A DNA stretch of 56,961 nt from Bacillus sp. (in: firmicutes) (GTDB taxonomy: Bacteria > Bacillota > Bacilli > Bacillales > Bacillaceae): the NCBI GenBank assembly GCA_031180405.1, contig JAPSLU010000009.1, forward strand, positions 1 through 56,961, given 5' to 3'. A model generated the notes under the pieces. The model worked only from the letters and a program-made list of their open reading frames with translations, did no database searches and was not told the DNA's origin. Below, in pieces: positions 1 to 9,103 of the stretch; within the stretch, counting starts at the first letter, position 1, and each line of letters starts with the position of its first letter. The translations under genes were made by a program, and so were the position numbers.

Positions 1-394
1 TGGGATGTATTTTTGCATTGATCAAATCAATTAATCTTTCAATAATGACAGGTCGAACTCCAGAAAATCCCTTAAGTAAAGCATTGGCTCTGAGTACAAT
101 CATTGCTCTTGATACCTCTTCTGGAAAGGGGTCACCAACTCCACAAGCATGTGAGCGAATTAAGTGAAGTTGAAGGTCCTCAACATCACTTTTTTTAATA
201 AAAACATCGCTGAATTTGCCGAACCCAGTCGTGATCCCATAAACAATTCTCCCGTCTTTTACGATTTTTTCAACCGCCTTCCTACTTTCCATTACTTTTT
301 TCATGCTTTTTTCGGTATAGCCTACCCTCACTTGATCGAAAATGATTTTTCGTAAGGTTGAAAAGGTTAGGTTTTGGCCATTTAAATTAATCAA
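1..394 (-). CDS. hutH: Histidine ammonia-lyase HutH, N-terminal part (runs off the left edge)
   Basis: Catalyses deamination of histidine to urocanate, the first step of histidine degradation in the cytoplasm. About 131 N-terminal residues are visible, and they include family signatures: ITTGFGKFSDV near residue 52, then SHACGVGDPFPEEVSRAM and LRANALLKGFSGVRP. The MIO-forming Ala-Ser-Gly lies beyond the edge. The start is a TTG at 394 preceded by GGAGGGAG, giving MINLNGQNLTF, which aligns with the usual HutH start. It lies downstream of hutP on the same strand, as in the Bacillus hut operon, with an attenuator hairpin between them. Confidence 0.93.
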   Translation of the reverse strand, partial: MINLNGQNLTFSTLRKIIFDQVRVGYTEKSMKKVMESRKAVEKIVKDGRIVYGITTGFGKFSDVFIKKSDVEDLQLHLIRSHACGVGDPFPEEVSRAMIVLRANALLKGFSGVRPVIIERLIDLINAKIHP

Positions 395-557
395 TTGTCT
401 CCCTCCAATCAGGACATAACAAAAGCGCCAGGCTGATCTCCTAGGGTAAATAAGACGATTTGAAATAGAAGGCGTTCTTTGCCTACAATTCCAACTCAAG
501 GGATTAGGCATCTTACTTTTTTGCAAAAGATAAGACTGCTAAAGCTGGATGTCGCGC

Positions 558-579
558 GCTTATTCATAGTTCAAGAATT
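558..579. repeat. Copy A of a short dispersed repeat
   Basis: The 22-base core gcttattca(t)agttcaagaatt matches 31293-31314 at 21 of 22 positions. Looser similarity (an atgt-g-g block) extends upstream in both copies. It sits in the hutP-hutH intergenic stretch. No ORF overlaps either copy. The family is unknown to me; it may be the relic of a small interspersed element. Confidence 0.4.
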
Positions 580-599
580 TTATTTCCCCAATTAATACC

Positions 600-660
600 A
601 AAAGGGGCTATATCTATAAAATCAAATAATGATTTCAAGATATAGCCCCCTACTCACTAA
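600..660 (-). promoter_or_regulatory. HutP-responsive attenuator between hutP and hutH
   Basis: A perfect 11-bp stem (604-614 with 639-649, GGGGCTATATC/GATATAGCCCC) contains a second inner stem (619-624/630-635) and is followed on the minus strand by TTTT. Just 5' of the stem the transcript reads UAG-UGAG-UAG (659-650): two UAG triplets exactly 4 nt apart. HutP is known to bind NAG triplets spaced by 4 nt in hut mRNA with histidine and Mg2+, preventing terminator formation. The arrangement fits that mechanism; the full set of triplets was not resolved by eye. Confidence 0.75.
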
Positions 661-677
661 GTGTTCACTATGGGCAA

Positions 678-1121
678 TTATATATGGTTAATACCTAGAC
701 CAATTGTTTCATGTTCAGAACCTTTCACAGGTGCACCAATTGTTCCATAAAGCGATACTGCAATCCAGTCACCTTCCTGCACATGATCATATGGATTTCC
801 TCGCAAAATTGCAAAAGATAATCCAACTGTTCTAAGCACAGAGCCTAATTGTACTTGACCTCTTGTCACACCGTGTAATGCTTCCATAATGGCATGATAT
901 AAGGCATGTGATTCACGATAAATATCGGATTCAATAATACCATTCTTTTTAGCAGCTGTTTCAATAGCAGCAACCACTTTATGTGCCTCCATTGAACCAA
1001 CTCTACCGGTACAGCCTCTCCAATGATTATTAACGAGTTGTTTCAATTGTTCATCGCTATCTTCCGCAAGTAAGAGAAGAATGGCTTTCCTCCCGATCAA
1101 ACGATCCTTACTTAATGCCAT
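678..1121 (-). CDS. hutP: Hut operon positive regulatory protein HutP
   Basis: RNA-binding antiterminator that, with L-histidine and Mg2+, lets RNA polymerase read through the hut leader terminator. The family core is plain: [56 protein letters not shown] and C-terminal [12 protein letters not shown] chose ATG at 1121 ([14 protein letters not shown]), which matches the family start and has GAAAGAG 9 nt upstream; an in-frame ATG at 1139 has no ribosome-binding site. Length is 147 aa, normal for HutP. First gene of the operon, followed by its attenuator and hutH. Confidence 0.95.
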   Translation of the reverse strand: MALSKDRLIGRKAILLLLAEDSDEQLKQLVNNHWRGCTGRVGSMEAHKVVAAIETAAKKNGIIESDIYRESHALYHAIMEALHGVTRGQVQLGSVLRTVGLSFAILRGNPYDHVQEGDWIAVSLYGTIGAPVKGSEHETIGLGINHI

Positions 1122-1169
1122 ACTAAACAACTCTTTCATCTATTTTTTACTATTCACTACTAACTATTG

Positions 1170-1198
1170 TCTATAACCATTCTATGTGATGAAAACAA
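1170..1198 (-). promoter_or_regulatory. Candidate sigma-A promoter of the hut operon
   Basis: On the minus strand, TTGTTT (1198-1193) and TATAGA (1175-1170) are 17 bp apart, about 50 bp upstream of hutP. The hexamers match consensus only moderately, so this is a by-eye suggestion. Confidence 0.35.
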
Positions 1199-1299
1199 GG
1201 TTGATTACAATAATTTCCCCAAATTGTTTAAGAAAACAAAAAAGTTGTCATACTGTTTAGTAGGTTTTTAAATGAATACAATTAAAAGAGGTGTGAAAG

Positions 1300-1755
1300 A
1301 TGACCATACAACGGACTTTTATTATGGTGAAGCCTGATGGTGTTAAGCGAGGTTTAATAGGAGAAATTGTTAAGCGTTTTGAACAGAAAGGATTTATTTT
1401 GCTAAATGCCGAGCTCATGACAATCGAACGATCAAAGGCAGAATATCATTACGAAGAGCACAAGGATAAGCCATTTTTTGGAGAATTAGTTGATTTTATC
1501 ACATCTGCTCCTGTTTTTGCGATGGTATGGGAAGGTGAAAATATTATTGAAGTCTCCCGTACGATGATTGGCAAAACAAGTCCAGTCGAAGCTCAACCTG
1601 GAACAATCCGTGGTGACTTTGCTTTTAGGAAAGAGGAAAATGTGATTCATGGGTCTGATTCTATGGAAAGTGCTGAAAGAGAAATTGCGAATTTCTTTGA
1701 TCCTTTACAACTTCGTTCTAATGAGAATAACTACAAAAACCGAAAATCAAGCTAA
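1300..1755 (+). CDS. ndk: Nucleoside diphosphate kinase
   Basis: Transfers the gamma phosphate of ATP to NDPs through a phosphohistidine and keeps NTP pools balanced in the cytoplasm. Signatures: [18 protein letters not shown] at the N-terminus, RGDFA around residue 105, and the active-site NVIHGSDS with catalytic His117. Length 151 aa is standard; the last dozen residues are a polar tail. The start has AGAGGTG upstream and a possible TTGTCA-N17-TTAAAT promoter at 1245-1273. It is followed by its own terminator. The setting between hut and glutaminase is not the usual Bacillus location near the aro/menaquinone genes, so it could be a relocated or second copy. Confidence 0.95.
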   Translation: MTIQRTFIMVKPDGVKRGLIGEIVKRFEQKGFILLNAELMTIERSKAEYHYEEHKDKPFFGELVDFITSAPVFAMVWEGENIIEVSRTMIGKTSPVEAQPGTIRGDFAFRKEENVIHGSDSMESAEREIANFFDPLQLRSNENNYKNRKSS

Positions 1756-1759
1756 TGAT

Positions 1760-1808
1760 AAAATGTCTTTTATTTGTCTTGGTTACCTTACAGACTTAGA
1801 CATTTTTT
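1760..1808 (+). terminator. Intrinsic terminator after ndk
   Basis: AAAATGTCT (1760-1768) pairs with AGACATTTT (1798-1806) and runs into a T tract. It separates ndk from the glutaminase gene, whose ribosome-binding site begins only a few bases later. Confidence 0.6.
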
Positions 1809-1826
1809 AGATTAAAGGTGATATAT

Positions 1827-2756
1827 ATGTTATGTCAGTCAAGTGATGAATTACATCAATATGTGGAAAAATCTCGAGAATGGACTGTTCAAGGTAAGGT
1901 TGCAGATTATATACCAGCCCTTGGACGGGCTAATCCTCATGACCTCTGTATTGCCATTCATTATCCTAATGGTAAATGCGTTTCAGCGGGAGATATAAAA
2001 AATAAATTTACATTGCAAAGTATATCAAAAGTGATTAGCTTGGCGTACGTCTTAATGGATAAGGGTAAAGACTTTGTGTTTGAACGTGTTGGTATGGAGC
2101 CTACAGGTGATCCATTTAATTCGATTGCAAAATTAGAAACAATGGCACCAGCAAAACCTCTGAACCCAATGATAAATGCTGGAGCTCTTGTTGTAACACA
2201 CATGATTGCTGGAGAAACAATTGAAAAAAGGCTTGAGCGTTTATTATTCTTTGTGCGAGATTTAACTAATAACACAAATGTTACCTACAATAAAGAAGTC
2301 GCCCAATCAGAATATAAAACAGCTGATTTAAATCGTTCCTTAATCTATTTCTTAAAACAACATGGATTAATTAATGAAGATGCTGAAAGTTTACTTGATT
2401 TATATTCAAAACAATGCGCGATTGAAATGAATTGTTTAGATTTAGCTAGAATCGGTGCAGTTTTTGCAATGGATGGAGCAGACCCGCAGTCTGGAAAACA
2501 AATCATTCCTTCTGATATTGCACGCATATGCAAAACCTTTATGGTCACTTGCGGAATGTACAATGCATCTGGAGAATTTGCCATAAAAATTGGGATTCCT
2601 GGAAAAAGTGGTGTCTCTGGTGGTATCATGGGGGCGGTTCCCGGAAAATTCGGGATTGGAATATTTGGTCCCTCTTTAGATGAAAAAGGAAACAGCATTG
2701 CAGGAATTAAATTACTTGAATTGTTATCTAAAGATTACGAACTAAGTATGTTTTAA
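1827..2756 (+). CDS. glsA: Glutaminase (beta-lactamase-like serine fold)
   Basis: Hydrolyses L-glutamine to glutamate and ammonia in the cytoplasm. Family motifs: [22 protein letters not shown] (catalytic Ser and Lys of the S-x-x-K motif), [12 protein letters not shown], and the C-terminal [25 protein letters not shown] 1827 is chosen because AAAGGTG lies 6-7 nt upstream; the upstream in-frame GTG at 1818 sits inside that site. The product is 309 aa, as for bacterial GlsA (YlaM/YbgJ type). Together with hut it suggests amino acids serve as carbon and nitrogen sources here. A terminator follows at 2773. Confidence 0.94.
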   Translation: MLCQSSDELHQYVEKSREWTVQGKVADYIPALGRANPHDLCIAIHYPNGKCVSAGDIKNKFTLQSISKVISLAYVLMDKGKDFVFERVGMEPTGDPFNSIAKLETMAPAKPLNPMINAGALVVTHMIAGETIEKRLERLLFFVRDLTNNTNVTYNKEVAQSEYKTADLNRSLIYFLKQHGLINEDAESLLDLYSKQCAIEMNCLDLARIGAVFAMDGADPQSGKQIIPSDIARICKTFMVTCGMYNASGEFAIKIGIPGKSGVSGGIMGAVPGKFGIGIFGPSLDEKGNSIAGIKLLELLSKDYELSMF

Positions 2757-2772
2757 TTCAAGGGAAAATTAG

Positions 2773-2800
2773 AGCCCACCAATTGGCTGGGCTTTTATTT
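2773..2800. terminator. Terminator between glsA and the convergent YitT gene
   Basis: AGCCCA (2773-2778) and TGGGCT (2788-2793) enclose CCAATTGG and are followed by TTTTATTTT on the plus strand. It lies between two convergent genes. Confidence 0.7.
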
Positions 2801-2808
2801 TAAATGCA

Positions 2809-3390
2809 TTAAATGGTCCTAGCTGACTTTGATGAAATAATCGATGTCGTCAATCCAACAAAGAGGATCGTAACACATGATAATAGGAACGTATCTCCTG
2901 ATATTAAAAGCCCACCAAGCATAATCACGACAGTATCGATGAGAAAGATAAGGATTCCTACGTTAATACCAGTTTTCTCATATAAAAACTGAGCTAATAG
3001 ATCGGTTCCTCCAGTACTTGTACCTATTCGAAGCATTAAGCCAATGCCTAGTCCAACAAAAATCCCACCAAAAATAGAACTTATCATTGGTGATAGGTGT
3101 ATAAAACCTTCCATAGGCTTTAATAAGTCAATAAAAAAGCATGAAACAAACATACCATGTAAGCTATTATAGAAATATTTTCGGTAATAAATCCAAGCAA
3201 GTAAAAAGATCGGAATACTTAAGAAGATAATTATAAGTCCGGCTTTTACGCCTAATATATAATGCATAATTAAGCCAATTCCAATAATTCCACCATCTAA
3301 TACTTTATAAGGTGTAAGAAATACATTAATCCCTATTGAAAGAAGAATACTACCAAAAATAATCATAATACCAACTCTCACATAATTCAT
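2809..3390 (-). CDS. YitT-family membrane protein, short form
   Basis: Integral membrane protein of the YitT (DUF161) family; the transported substrate, if any, is not known. It has five to six hydrophobic segments and the family motifs GINVFLTPYKVLDGGIIG near the N-terminus and RIGTSTGGTDLLAQFL in the second half. The start at 3390 has GGGGGAG 5 nt upstream; the ATG at 3414 has no such site. At 193 aa it ends after the membrane domain and lacks the C-terminal DUF2179 domain that is present in the paralogue at 55065-55898. Confidence 0.85.
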   Translation of the reverse strand: MNYVRVGIMIIFGSILLSIGINVFLTPYKVLDGGIIGIGLIMHYILGVKAGLIIIFLSIPIFLLAWIYYRKYFYNSLHGMFVSCFFIDLLKPMEGFIHLSPMISSIFGGIFVGLGIGLMLRIGTSTGGTDLLAQFLYEKTGINVGILIFLIDTVVIMLGGLLISGDTFLLSCVTILFVGLTTSIISSKSARTI

Positions 3391-3700
3391 GCGACTCCCC
3401 CAAAAATAGGACATGTTTTACTTTATGTAGTAATCAGGAGAAATATTTGAAAATTGGATTATGTATGATAATTTTCGATTTTAAAGAAACTTGTTTCATA
3501 ATATATAAATCTTAAAAAAATCTATAAATATAATAAATACTTATTTGTCTGAGGTTTCCCCTGCTTTTGGGAGTTCAGCAATTTAAGCTTTACTGATTAA
3601 TTAAGTTTTTTAAATATATGAAATCACATATTTTGCAGATCTAACATCTGGAGTGATAATACTTAAGGTTTAGGTTAATTCTAGTTCTTTGAGTACCTCT
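3391..3700. other. AT-rich intergenic stretch, no feature seen
   Basis: Highly AT-rich, with stops in every frame. It presumably holds the promoter of the YitT gene. No hairpin or repeat stands out. Confidence 0.4.
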
Positions 3701-4480
3701 TTATAGAATCCATCCACTTAACACCATCCCTATGTTCATTAGAAAATGAAGCAAAATAGCCGGATATATGCTGTTTGTTTTTAATACAATAAGAGCATAA
3801 ACAACTCCTCCAATAGAAAACAGCAGACTGATGCTAAAAGGAATGCCTATTGATAAGTGGAGTAAACCAAAACCTAAACTTGTTAGTCCAATGGCATATC
3901 GATCTGTCGTGAGTTTACTCAGGGTTGACAATAAGATACCCCGCCAAAGCAATTCTTCACAGATGGAGTTGATAAGAGAAAACAGAATGCAAAATAATAA
4001 AATTGACTTTATATAAGAAGTACCTTGTTGGGCAATAAACGGCGTGAAGATTACGGTAGTTAAGAGTAAACCAATAATAAAAAACTTTAACAACTTTATC
4101 GTATGAAATGGAAGTTTTATTTGATTATTCCAATTGGGCTTGTTTTGAAAAAAGCTGATTTTTTTTTTATGGAAAAGATGAAGGATATATAAGCCAAAGA
4201 TAAAGATGAATAGGGATAATCTGTTGAGTAGAATCCTTACTTCTCTGGATATATCCAAATCCATTAATTTGATATTAACGATTTGAAAAAGAAACAAACA
4301 ACAGAGAAAAGTAAGAATGATAGATAGTAAAAAATGAAAATTTTGATTTTTTCTACTAAATATCAAAAAGGGAAAGAGTGTGATTAGGAGATAAGCTAGC
4401 CACCATTTATATGAGATCATAATGATTCCTAATAAAAATAAAATGGCTGATATGAATAAAAAAGGTTGGTTTAGAAGCAT
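3701..4480 (-). CDS. CPBP-family intramembrane metalloprotease (Abi/CAAX-like)
   Basis: Multi-pass membrane protein of the CPBP (Rce1-like) glutamic protease family; the target is unknown. About eight hydrophobic segments are visible. The C-terminal half carries the three family motifs: EELLWRG (the glutamate pair and Arg), FGLLHLSIG (His) and HFLMN (His). The start at 4480 (MLLNQPFLF) is supported by AGGGGGAAC; codons further upstream give a non-hydrophobic extension without a site. 259 aa. Monocistronic by appearance. In other bacteria such proteins act in bacteriocin self-immunity or surface protein processing, but nothing nearby shows which applies. Confidence 0.83.
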   Translation of the reverse strand: MLLNQPFLFISAILFLLGIIMISYKWWLAYLLITLFPFLIFSRKNQNFHFLLSIILTFLCCLFLFQIVNIKLMDLDISREVRILLNRLSLFIFIFGLYILHLFHKKKISFFQNKPNWNNQIKLPFHTIKLLKFFIIGLLLTTVIFTPFIAQQGTSYIKSILLFCILFSLINSICEELLWRGILLSTLSKLTTDRYAIGLTSLGFGLLHLSIGIPFSISLLFSIGGVVYALIVLKTNSIYPAILLHFLMNIGMVLSGWIL

Positions 4481-4727
4481 TTTGTTCCCCCTCTTAGAAT
4501 AACGAGTAATAAGATATTTATCCACTTTTGAGATCCAAATACATCTTACCATATTAACCCATATTAAAGTATTAATCATACAGGGTAAAAAGGCCTTATT
4601 AGGGCTGATTTTCTCTAGGATAAAATTAGGGATATTAATGCTTATATTCTCTTTACATATAAGATTTTTTGATCTGTATTAAGTATTATTGGCTAGTTAT
4701 TACGTACTGTTGACTTGACAAATAAAT

Positions 4728-4752
4728 AAGGATGACGTATTTAGTCATCCTT
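4728..4752 (-). terminator. Intrinsic terminator downstream of the membrane protein gene
   Basis: A perfect 9-bp stem, AAGGATGAC (4728-4736) and GTCATCCTT (4744-4752), with a 7-nt loop. The minus strand continues TTATTTATTTG, so it most likely ends the two-gene unit 6846-4841. The rest of the 4481-4840 gap shows nothing else. Confidence 0.65.
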
Positions 4753-4840
4753 AATAAATTATGGTTTTATATCAACTTCACATACTCTGATTTTAATTTC
4801 ATTTCTCCGAACCTATTAATTTTGTCGTGATCCCCATCGA

Positions 4841-5380
4841 CTAATTTGACTTACTAACGGAAAACCCGCTAATGAGTCTAAATAATCCAAAAGCTAGTAT
4901 GAAAAATCCAAAGCAAGAGAGAAATCCGATAGGTGATAGAACCTTTATTAACGATAATCCAAGCATGCTTACTCCAACAAGTAAATAATGATGAACGGCA
5001 TGCATTTTATAGGATTTTTGTTCAAGATGCCATGCACGAAAATATCCTTGTAAAAAACCTAACACCAATTGGATAAGTAACGCGATATATGGAAAAATTT
5101 CTAGTCGTTCATTTAAGAAATAAACAGAAAGGTAGACCATTCCCATTCCCGTGTAAACAAGGGAAATATAGGATCGATATTTGTTCTTTTTTGTTTGATA
5201 GACTCTATAACCCAGAGCAGCTGAAAATGAAAATCCTGCAAAAAGTAATGAGAATAATGTATAGGTTAAGGAGATTTCTTTTAGCCAAATAATATAATAA
5301 GGAAAAACAGCAACTTGTCCAACTGTAACAACAAGCGGTAAAAACCGATCCAACCTCTTTTTTATTTCCTCCCTCATCAT
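4841..5380 (-). CDS. Unrecognised five- to six-helix membrane protein, coupled to an FAD oxidoreductase
   Basis: 179 aa, mostly hydrophobic, with about six predicted transmembrane segments and short basic loops. I do not recognise the family. The ATG overlaps the stop codon of the upstream FAD oxidoreductase by four bases (ATGA), so the two are almost certainly co-transcribed and translationally coupled. A His-rich stretch (KMHAVHHYLLVG) lies in the middle and could bind a cofactor or metal, which is only a guess. Because the partner oxidase is itself membrane-anchored, this protein may form its membrane module or electron acceptor. Confidence 0.75.
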   Translation of the reverse strand: MMREEIKKRLDRFLPLVVTVGQVAVFPYYIIWLKEISLTYTLFSLLFAGFSFSAALGYRVYQTKKNKYRSYISLVYTGMGMVYLSVYFLNERLEIFPYIALLIQLVLGFLQGYFRAWHLEQKSYKMHAVHHYLLVGVSMLGLSLIKVLSPIGFLSCFGFFILAFGLFRLISGFSVSKSN

Positions 5381-6846
5381 TTCAAATAGTGCTCATAAAA
5401 AAGATTCTGGAAAACCATATTAGGGTCTCTTTCACTTTTTTCTTGTTGGAAGGTTTTCCAATTAGGGTAGGACGTTTGGAATTGTTCCTTTGTTTGATAA
5501 GGGTAATACGGAAGATAATAAGTACCATTGTGCTTGAGAGTTAGATCAGTCCACTTCTGAAGAAGTTCTTCTGCTTGTTTCATTTCTTTGTCCTTTACTC
5601 CATGTTGGATTAAAACCACAAGGCCAAGCGCATCCTCTTTTGCGTAATTTAAGCTTGTTATCTCGTCTTTAGCTGCATATCTAACTGTTATGTTATGAAT
5701 CTTGAAGTCTTTATCATGATCGTCAGGTAACAATAATTTTTGTAAATCCAAAATGTACTCTTCGTATGAATGTAGTGGAACAAAAAATTCCTGTAAAACT
5801 TCAACCTTCCCTGGTTTTGTAAACTCCATGAAAGTTGATTCTGATCGCATTGCATTATTCCGTGTAATCTTTTCATTGTCTAGAGATTGAATATATTGTT
5901 TTTGAGTGTCCCAAAATAGATCTTCTAACCAACCACCCTGACGGCCTAAATTTAAGGCTAACTTGCTAATTTTCACTCCAGATTCTTTTTTTAATGGTGT
6001 TTTGCTATCTGTTTTTCCTGTATCTTGATAATTAATAACATACATTTCATCTAAAAACGATTTTGGAGCAACACTAATTCTTGCGTAATGCATCGCAATA
6101 TGATCATTTTTAAGAAGGGAAGATAGATAGGATTCATACTCATCTGTAGCTATTTCTTCTGTTTTAATCGTATAGACATTATTGTCTGTCAATTCTAATG
6201 TAACATCAAGGATAATTCCAAATAATCCATAACCTCCAAATACATAGCGGAACCACTCTTCTTGATCATCTCGAGTAATTGTTTTGATTTCTCCCGTTGG
6301 GGTAAGGAATGTTATCTCCTTTACTGTTCCAGCCATTGAGCCGAAACGAATGTCACGTCCATGTCCATTAACAGATAAAGAGCCTCCGATTGTAAAAATA
6401 GACTGTGATTGTGTTACTTTTAATGCTAGTCCATAAGGAGAAATAGCTTCTTGTACATCTTCCCATGTTGCTCCGGCCTCTACTTTTACAGTTTTTTCAT
6501 GTTTGTTTATTTCTATAATTTTATTCATAGTTTTCATGTCAACTATAATGCCATCTTTATAGTATGTATGACCACCTTGTGAATGCTGTAAACCGGCGAT
6601 AGAAACTTTATCACCATGTTTATTTGCTTCCTGGACAATTTTTTGGATTTCATAACGATTTTTAGCTTCTTCGACACGCTTAATCTTTTCAGGTATAAGC
6701 CCTGTATAGTCTGTTGATAATAAATTTTGGTTTACCCCATATTTTCGTTTCTCAATTGGAATGTTCCACAAAGTAATACCAATAAACATACAAACTAATA
6801 TACCGAGAAACCATGGTTTTTTTGAGATAGTCTTAATCGTATGCAT
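5377..6846 (-). CDS. Membrane-anchored FAD-binding oxidoreductase (VAO/PCMH superfamily)
   Basis: 489 aa. An N-terminal hydrophobic helix (about 12-28) anchors the protein, followed by a PCMH-type FAD domain (about 60-235) and a C-terminal substrate domain. Visible FAD-domain motifs are GLQHSQGGH at 85-93 and IGGSLSVNGHGRD. The His-Ser in the first resembles the GHS motif whose His binds FAD covalently in sugar-lactone and cytokinin oxidases; covalent binding here is inference. The substrate is unknown; aldonolactone or DprE1-like sugar oxidases are the nearest type I can name. The start has GGGAGAGAAT directly upstream. It overlaps the next gene by 4 nt. Confidence 0.8.
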   Translation of the reverse strand: MHTIKTISKKPWFLGILVCMFIGITLWNIPIEKRKYGVNQNLLSTDYTGLIPEKIKRVEEAKNRYEIQKIVQEANKHGDKVSIAGLQHSQGGHTYYKDGIIVDMKTMNKIIEINKHEKTVKVEAGATWEDVQEAISPYGLALKVTQSQSIFTIGGSLSVNGHGRDIRFGSMAGTVKEITFLTPTGEIKTITRDDQEEWFRYVFGGYGLFGIILDVTLELTDNNVYTIKTEEIATDEYESYLSSLLKNDHIAMHYARISVAPKSFLDEMYVINYQDTGKTDSKTPLKKESGVKISKLALNLGRQGGWLEDLFWDTQKQYIQSLDNEKITRNNAMRSESTFMEFTKPGKVEVLQEFFVPLHSYEEYILDLQKLLLPDDHDKDFKIHNITVRYAAKDEITSLNYAKEDALGLVVLIQHGVKDKEMKQAEELLQKWTDLTLKHNGTYYLPYYPYQTKEQFQTSYPNWKTFQQEKSERDPNMVFQNLFYEHYLK

Positions 6847-7294
6847 ATTCTCTCCCTAACATAGTTAATTGAAATTTCATACTTTGCCTAATCGGATGTG
6901 TTCTATTTGTTTTCCATTCCTTTTGGATACTTTCAAATCTTCAGCAGGATAAACTAAGTGCTTAAGACATTGAAAAACGTAGTGTATTTTTATGATTTGG
7001 TAGCCGTCGATAAGATGTTAGAGCCAGTAATTGCTTCTGTTCTTGATCAGCAAGTCCAACTTTTTAAATGGATTTAAAACGGTGTGTGCTGTTAAAAACT
7101 TAGTATTGTTTGTTATTTCCCATATTTGTGAGCAGTCATTTATTATGGATCACTAAAAATTTTGTAACGTAATTGATCCCATACACTTATGGTCATTCTC
7201 CTTTGCCAAGAACAAGGCTTCGTGCTTCGTAGAACAGCGTTTCAATTCAGTCTGCAGGGCTAATAATTATACTTTGTTTTTCTTCACACTGGTA
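6847..7294. other. Intergenic stretch with a possible gene fragment
   Basis: About 450 bp without an intact gene. On the plus strand 6970-7077 can be read as a 35-codon frame starting LKNVVYFYDLVAVDKMLEP and ending in a stop. It looks protein-like but has no start signal and no family I recognise. It may be a relic or chance. Confidence 0.2.
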
Positions 7295-8893
7295 TCAATT
7301 GGGTGGTTTTTTTAAGGTTCTTAGATTTTCGTTCCAGATTGTCACTTGGTTTCTTCCCTGTGATTTTGAATGATATAATCCCATATCTGCCATATGAAAA
7401 ACTTCTTCTAGTGAATGAGAGTGAAACGGATATTCGGAAACTCCCAAAGAAACCGTAATAGGTTTTCCGGTTGGACTACTAGTATTCTCTATACTTACTC
7501 GGATTTCTTCAGCCAAATTGTATGCATCCTGAGCTGTTGTATAGGGGAGAAACAAGATAAATTCTTCACCTCCGTAACGGAAGCAAAGGTCTGCTTTTCG
7601 TATCTTAGATTGAATGCTTTTTACTAAGAATCTTAAAACATTATCACCAACTTGATGTCCAAATGTATCATTAACCGATTTAAAATGATCAATATCAATG
7701 GCAATAATTGAACAGATGTCTGAACTGTTACCCCAAAGTTCCATCACTTCATTAAGTTTCCTGCGATTAGGAATATTTGTTAGTGAATCAGTTGTTGCTT
7801 CATATGTTAATTTAGTGTTTTTTTCTTGTATACCTTCAATCGCCATCATAACACTTTTTGTTAGTAAATCTGCTTCCAGATTCCAGTGCGAACGCACTTC
7901 AGGTATTGACACTTGTTTTCCAGAACCAAGTTGATTTACAAGGTTAGCTAGAGTGAAAAAAGGCTTTGCTAATTTTCGAGCTATGATAATTGAAAATACA
8001 AGTAATACAAGTAAAGGGAATAGGATGTACAGACATAACCTTACAATCCGCTGGAATAAGGACTCATAAATAAAACTTACGGGGGTTTGCTGTATAACTC
8101 CCCAACCTATATCTGGAACAATGGAATAAGCAGCCAACATTGGTACTCCAGCTTGGTTTGTTCCTTTTCCCATCCCACTTTCACCGTTCATGACTTTTTG
8201 AATGAAGGGGTTTGATTTCTTTTCTCCTATTAGTTTTTTATCAGGGTGAAACAAAATTTTCCCATTAGGCCCAACAACATAGTAATAAGATCCATGTTCA
8301 TCAATTGAATCATTTCCTAAAATCTCATTGAGTATATTGGGCTCTTGTAAGTAAATCGTTCCGCCAATCATTCCTCGGTAATTTTTTTCATTATCATAAA
8401 TCGGCTCTGTAAGATACACAATTAGCCTTCCTGTTGGTCCTATATAGGGTTCGGAGATGGTCGGTAACCTTGAATCAACAATTTCTTTTGTTCTACCTGA
8501 AGTTAGTATTTGACCTTTTAAGCCTACGCTAATGGGGGCAATATTTTTAATCTCCCCCTTTTCATCAATCCAGGAAAGTGAATTAAAATATCTGCTGTTT
8601 CTTCTTAAAAGTTCTAGATGTTCCTGTATATGTTTATCTGAAAGCTTATCATGGTCACGGAAGAATACAGCTGTTTCCTCCAAACTCATTCTCATTGATT
8701 TGAATAAGGAATCAACCGAGCTACTCATCTTGCTAGATTTAGAGTAGTTTGTCTCAAGATAAGCATCAATTAAGGAATGTTTTTCAAAATGATATGAAAC
8801 GAATAAAAGTGTTGCGGTTGTTAAAATAACTGAACAAGCCACAAGGCTAGTTAGTAGCGTTGAAAGCTTTAACTTTCTATTTATATTAATCAT
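7295..8893 (-). CDS. Diguanylate cyclase with extracytoplasmic dCache sensor
   Basis: Predicted to make cyclic di-GMP from two GTP in response to an extracellular ligand. Order of domains in 532 aa: TM helix (about 12-33), double Cache sensor (about 40-275), second TM helix (about 285-305), HAMP-like linker, and GGDEF domain (about 365-525). The catalytic signature is GGEEF at 441-445, and the product-inhibition I-site RxxD is RKAD at 432-435, five residues before it, so the enzyme should be active and feedback-regulated. There is no EAL domain. ATG 8893 has GGAGAAC upstream. It stands alone. The chemoreceptor at 41898 also has a Cache-type sensor. Confidence 0.92.
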   Translation of the reverse strand: MININRKLKLSTLLTSLVACSVILTTATLLFVSYHFEKHSLIDAYLETNYSKSSKMSSSVDSLFKSMRMSLEETAVFFRDHDKLSDKHIQEHLELLRRNSRYFNSLSWIDEKGEIKNIAPISVGLKGQILTSGRTKEIVDSRLPTISEPYIGPTGRLIVYLTEPIYDNEKNYRGMIGGTIYLQEPNILNEILGNDSIDEHGSYYYVVGPNGKILFHPDKKLIGEKKSNPFIQKVMNGESGMGKGTNQAGVPMLAAYSIVPDIGWGVIQQTPVSFIYESLFQRIVRLCLYILFPLLVLLVFSIIIARKLAKPFFTLANLVNQLGSGKQVSIPEVRSHWNLEADLLTKSVMMAIEGIQEKNTKLTYEATTDSLTNIPNRRKLNEVMELWGNSSDICSIIAIDIDHFKSVNDTFGHQVGDNVLRFLVKSIQSKIRKADLCFRYGGEEFILFLPYTTAQDAYNLAEEIRVSIENTSSPTGKPITVSLGVSEYPFHSHSLEEVFHMADMGLYHSKSQGRNQVTIWNENLRTLKKPPN

Positions 8894-9103
8894 ATGTTCT
8901 CCATTAATAACGAATTGATTTTTTCTTCATTATAATCTTTCTTACAGAAAGAGTGTAGTTAGAAATCCTACTAGAGTTTTTAGTTGTATTTATGATTTAA
9001 TGTAATACCTATAATCTCTTCAAAAAACAAGGTTCCTTAATGAATGGATGAATTAAATTTCAGGAATATTTCATTTTTTCTATACTTCATGTAAAATAGT
9101 ATA

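Noticed and set aside
164-355. Plus-strand 63-codon frame opposite hutH
   Set aside because: It lies fully antisense to clear hutH sequence, with no ribosome-binding site.
1961-2698. Two long minus-strand frames inside the glutaminase gene
   Set aside because: Shadow frames of glsA, with atypical composition and no start signals.
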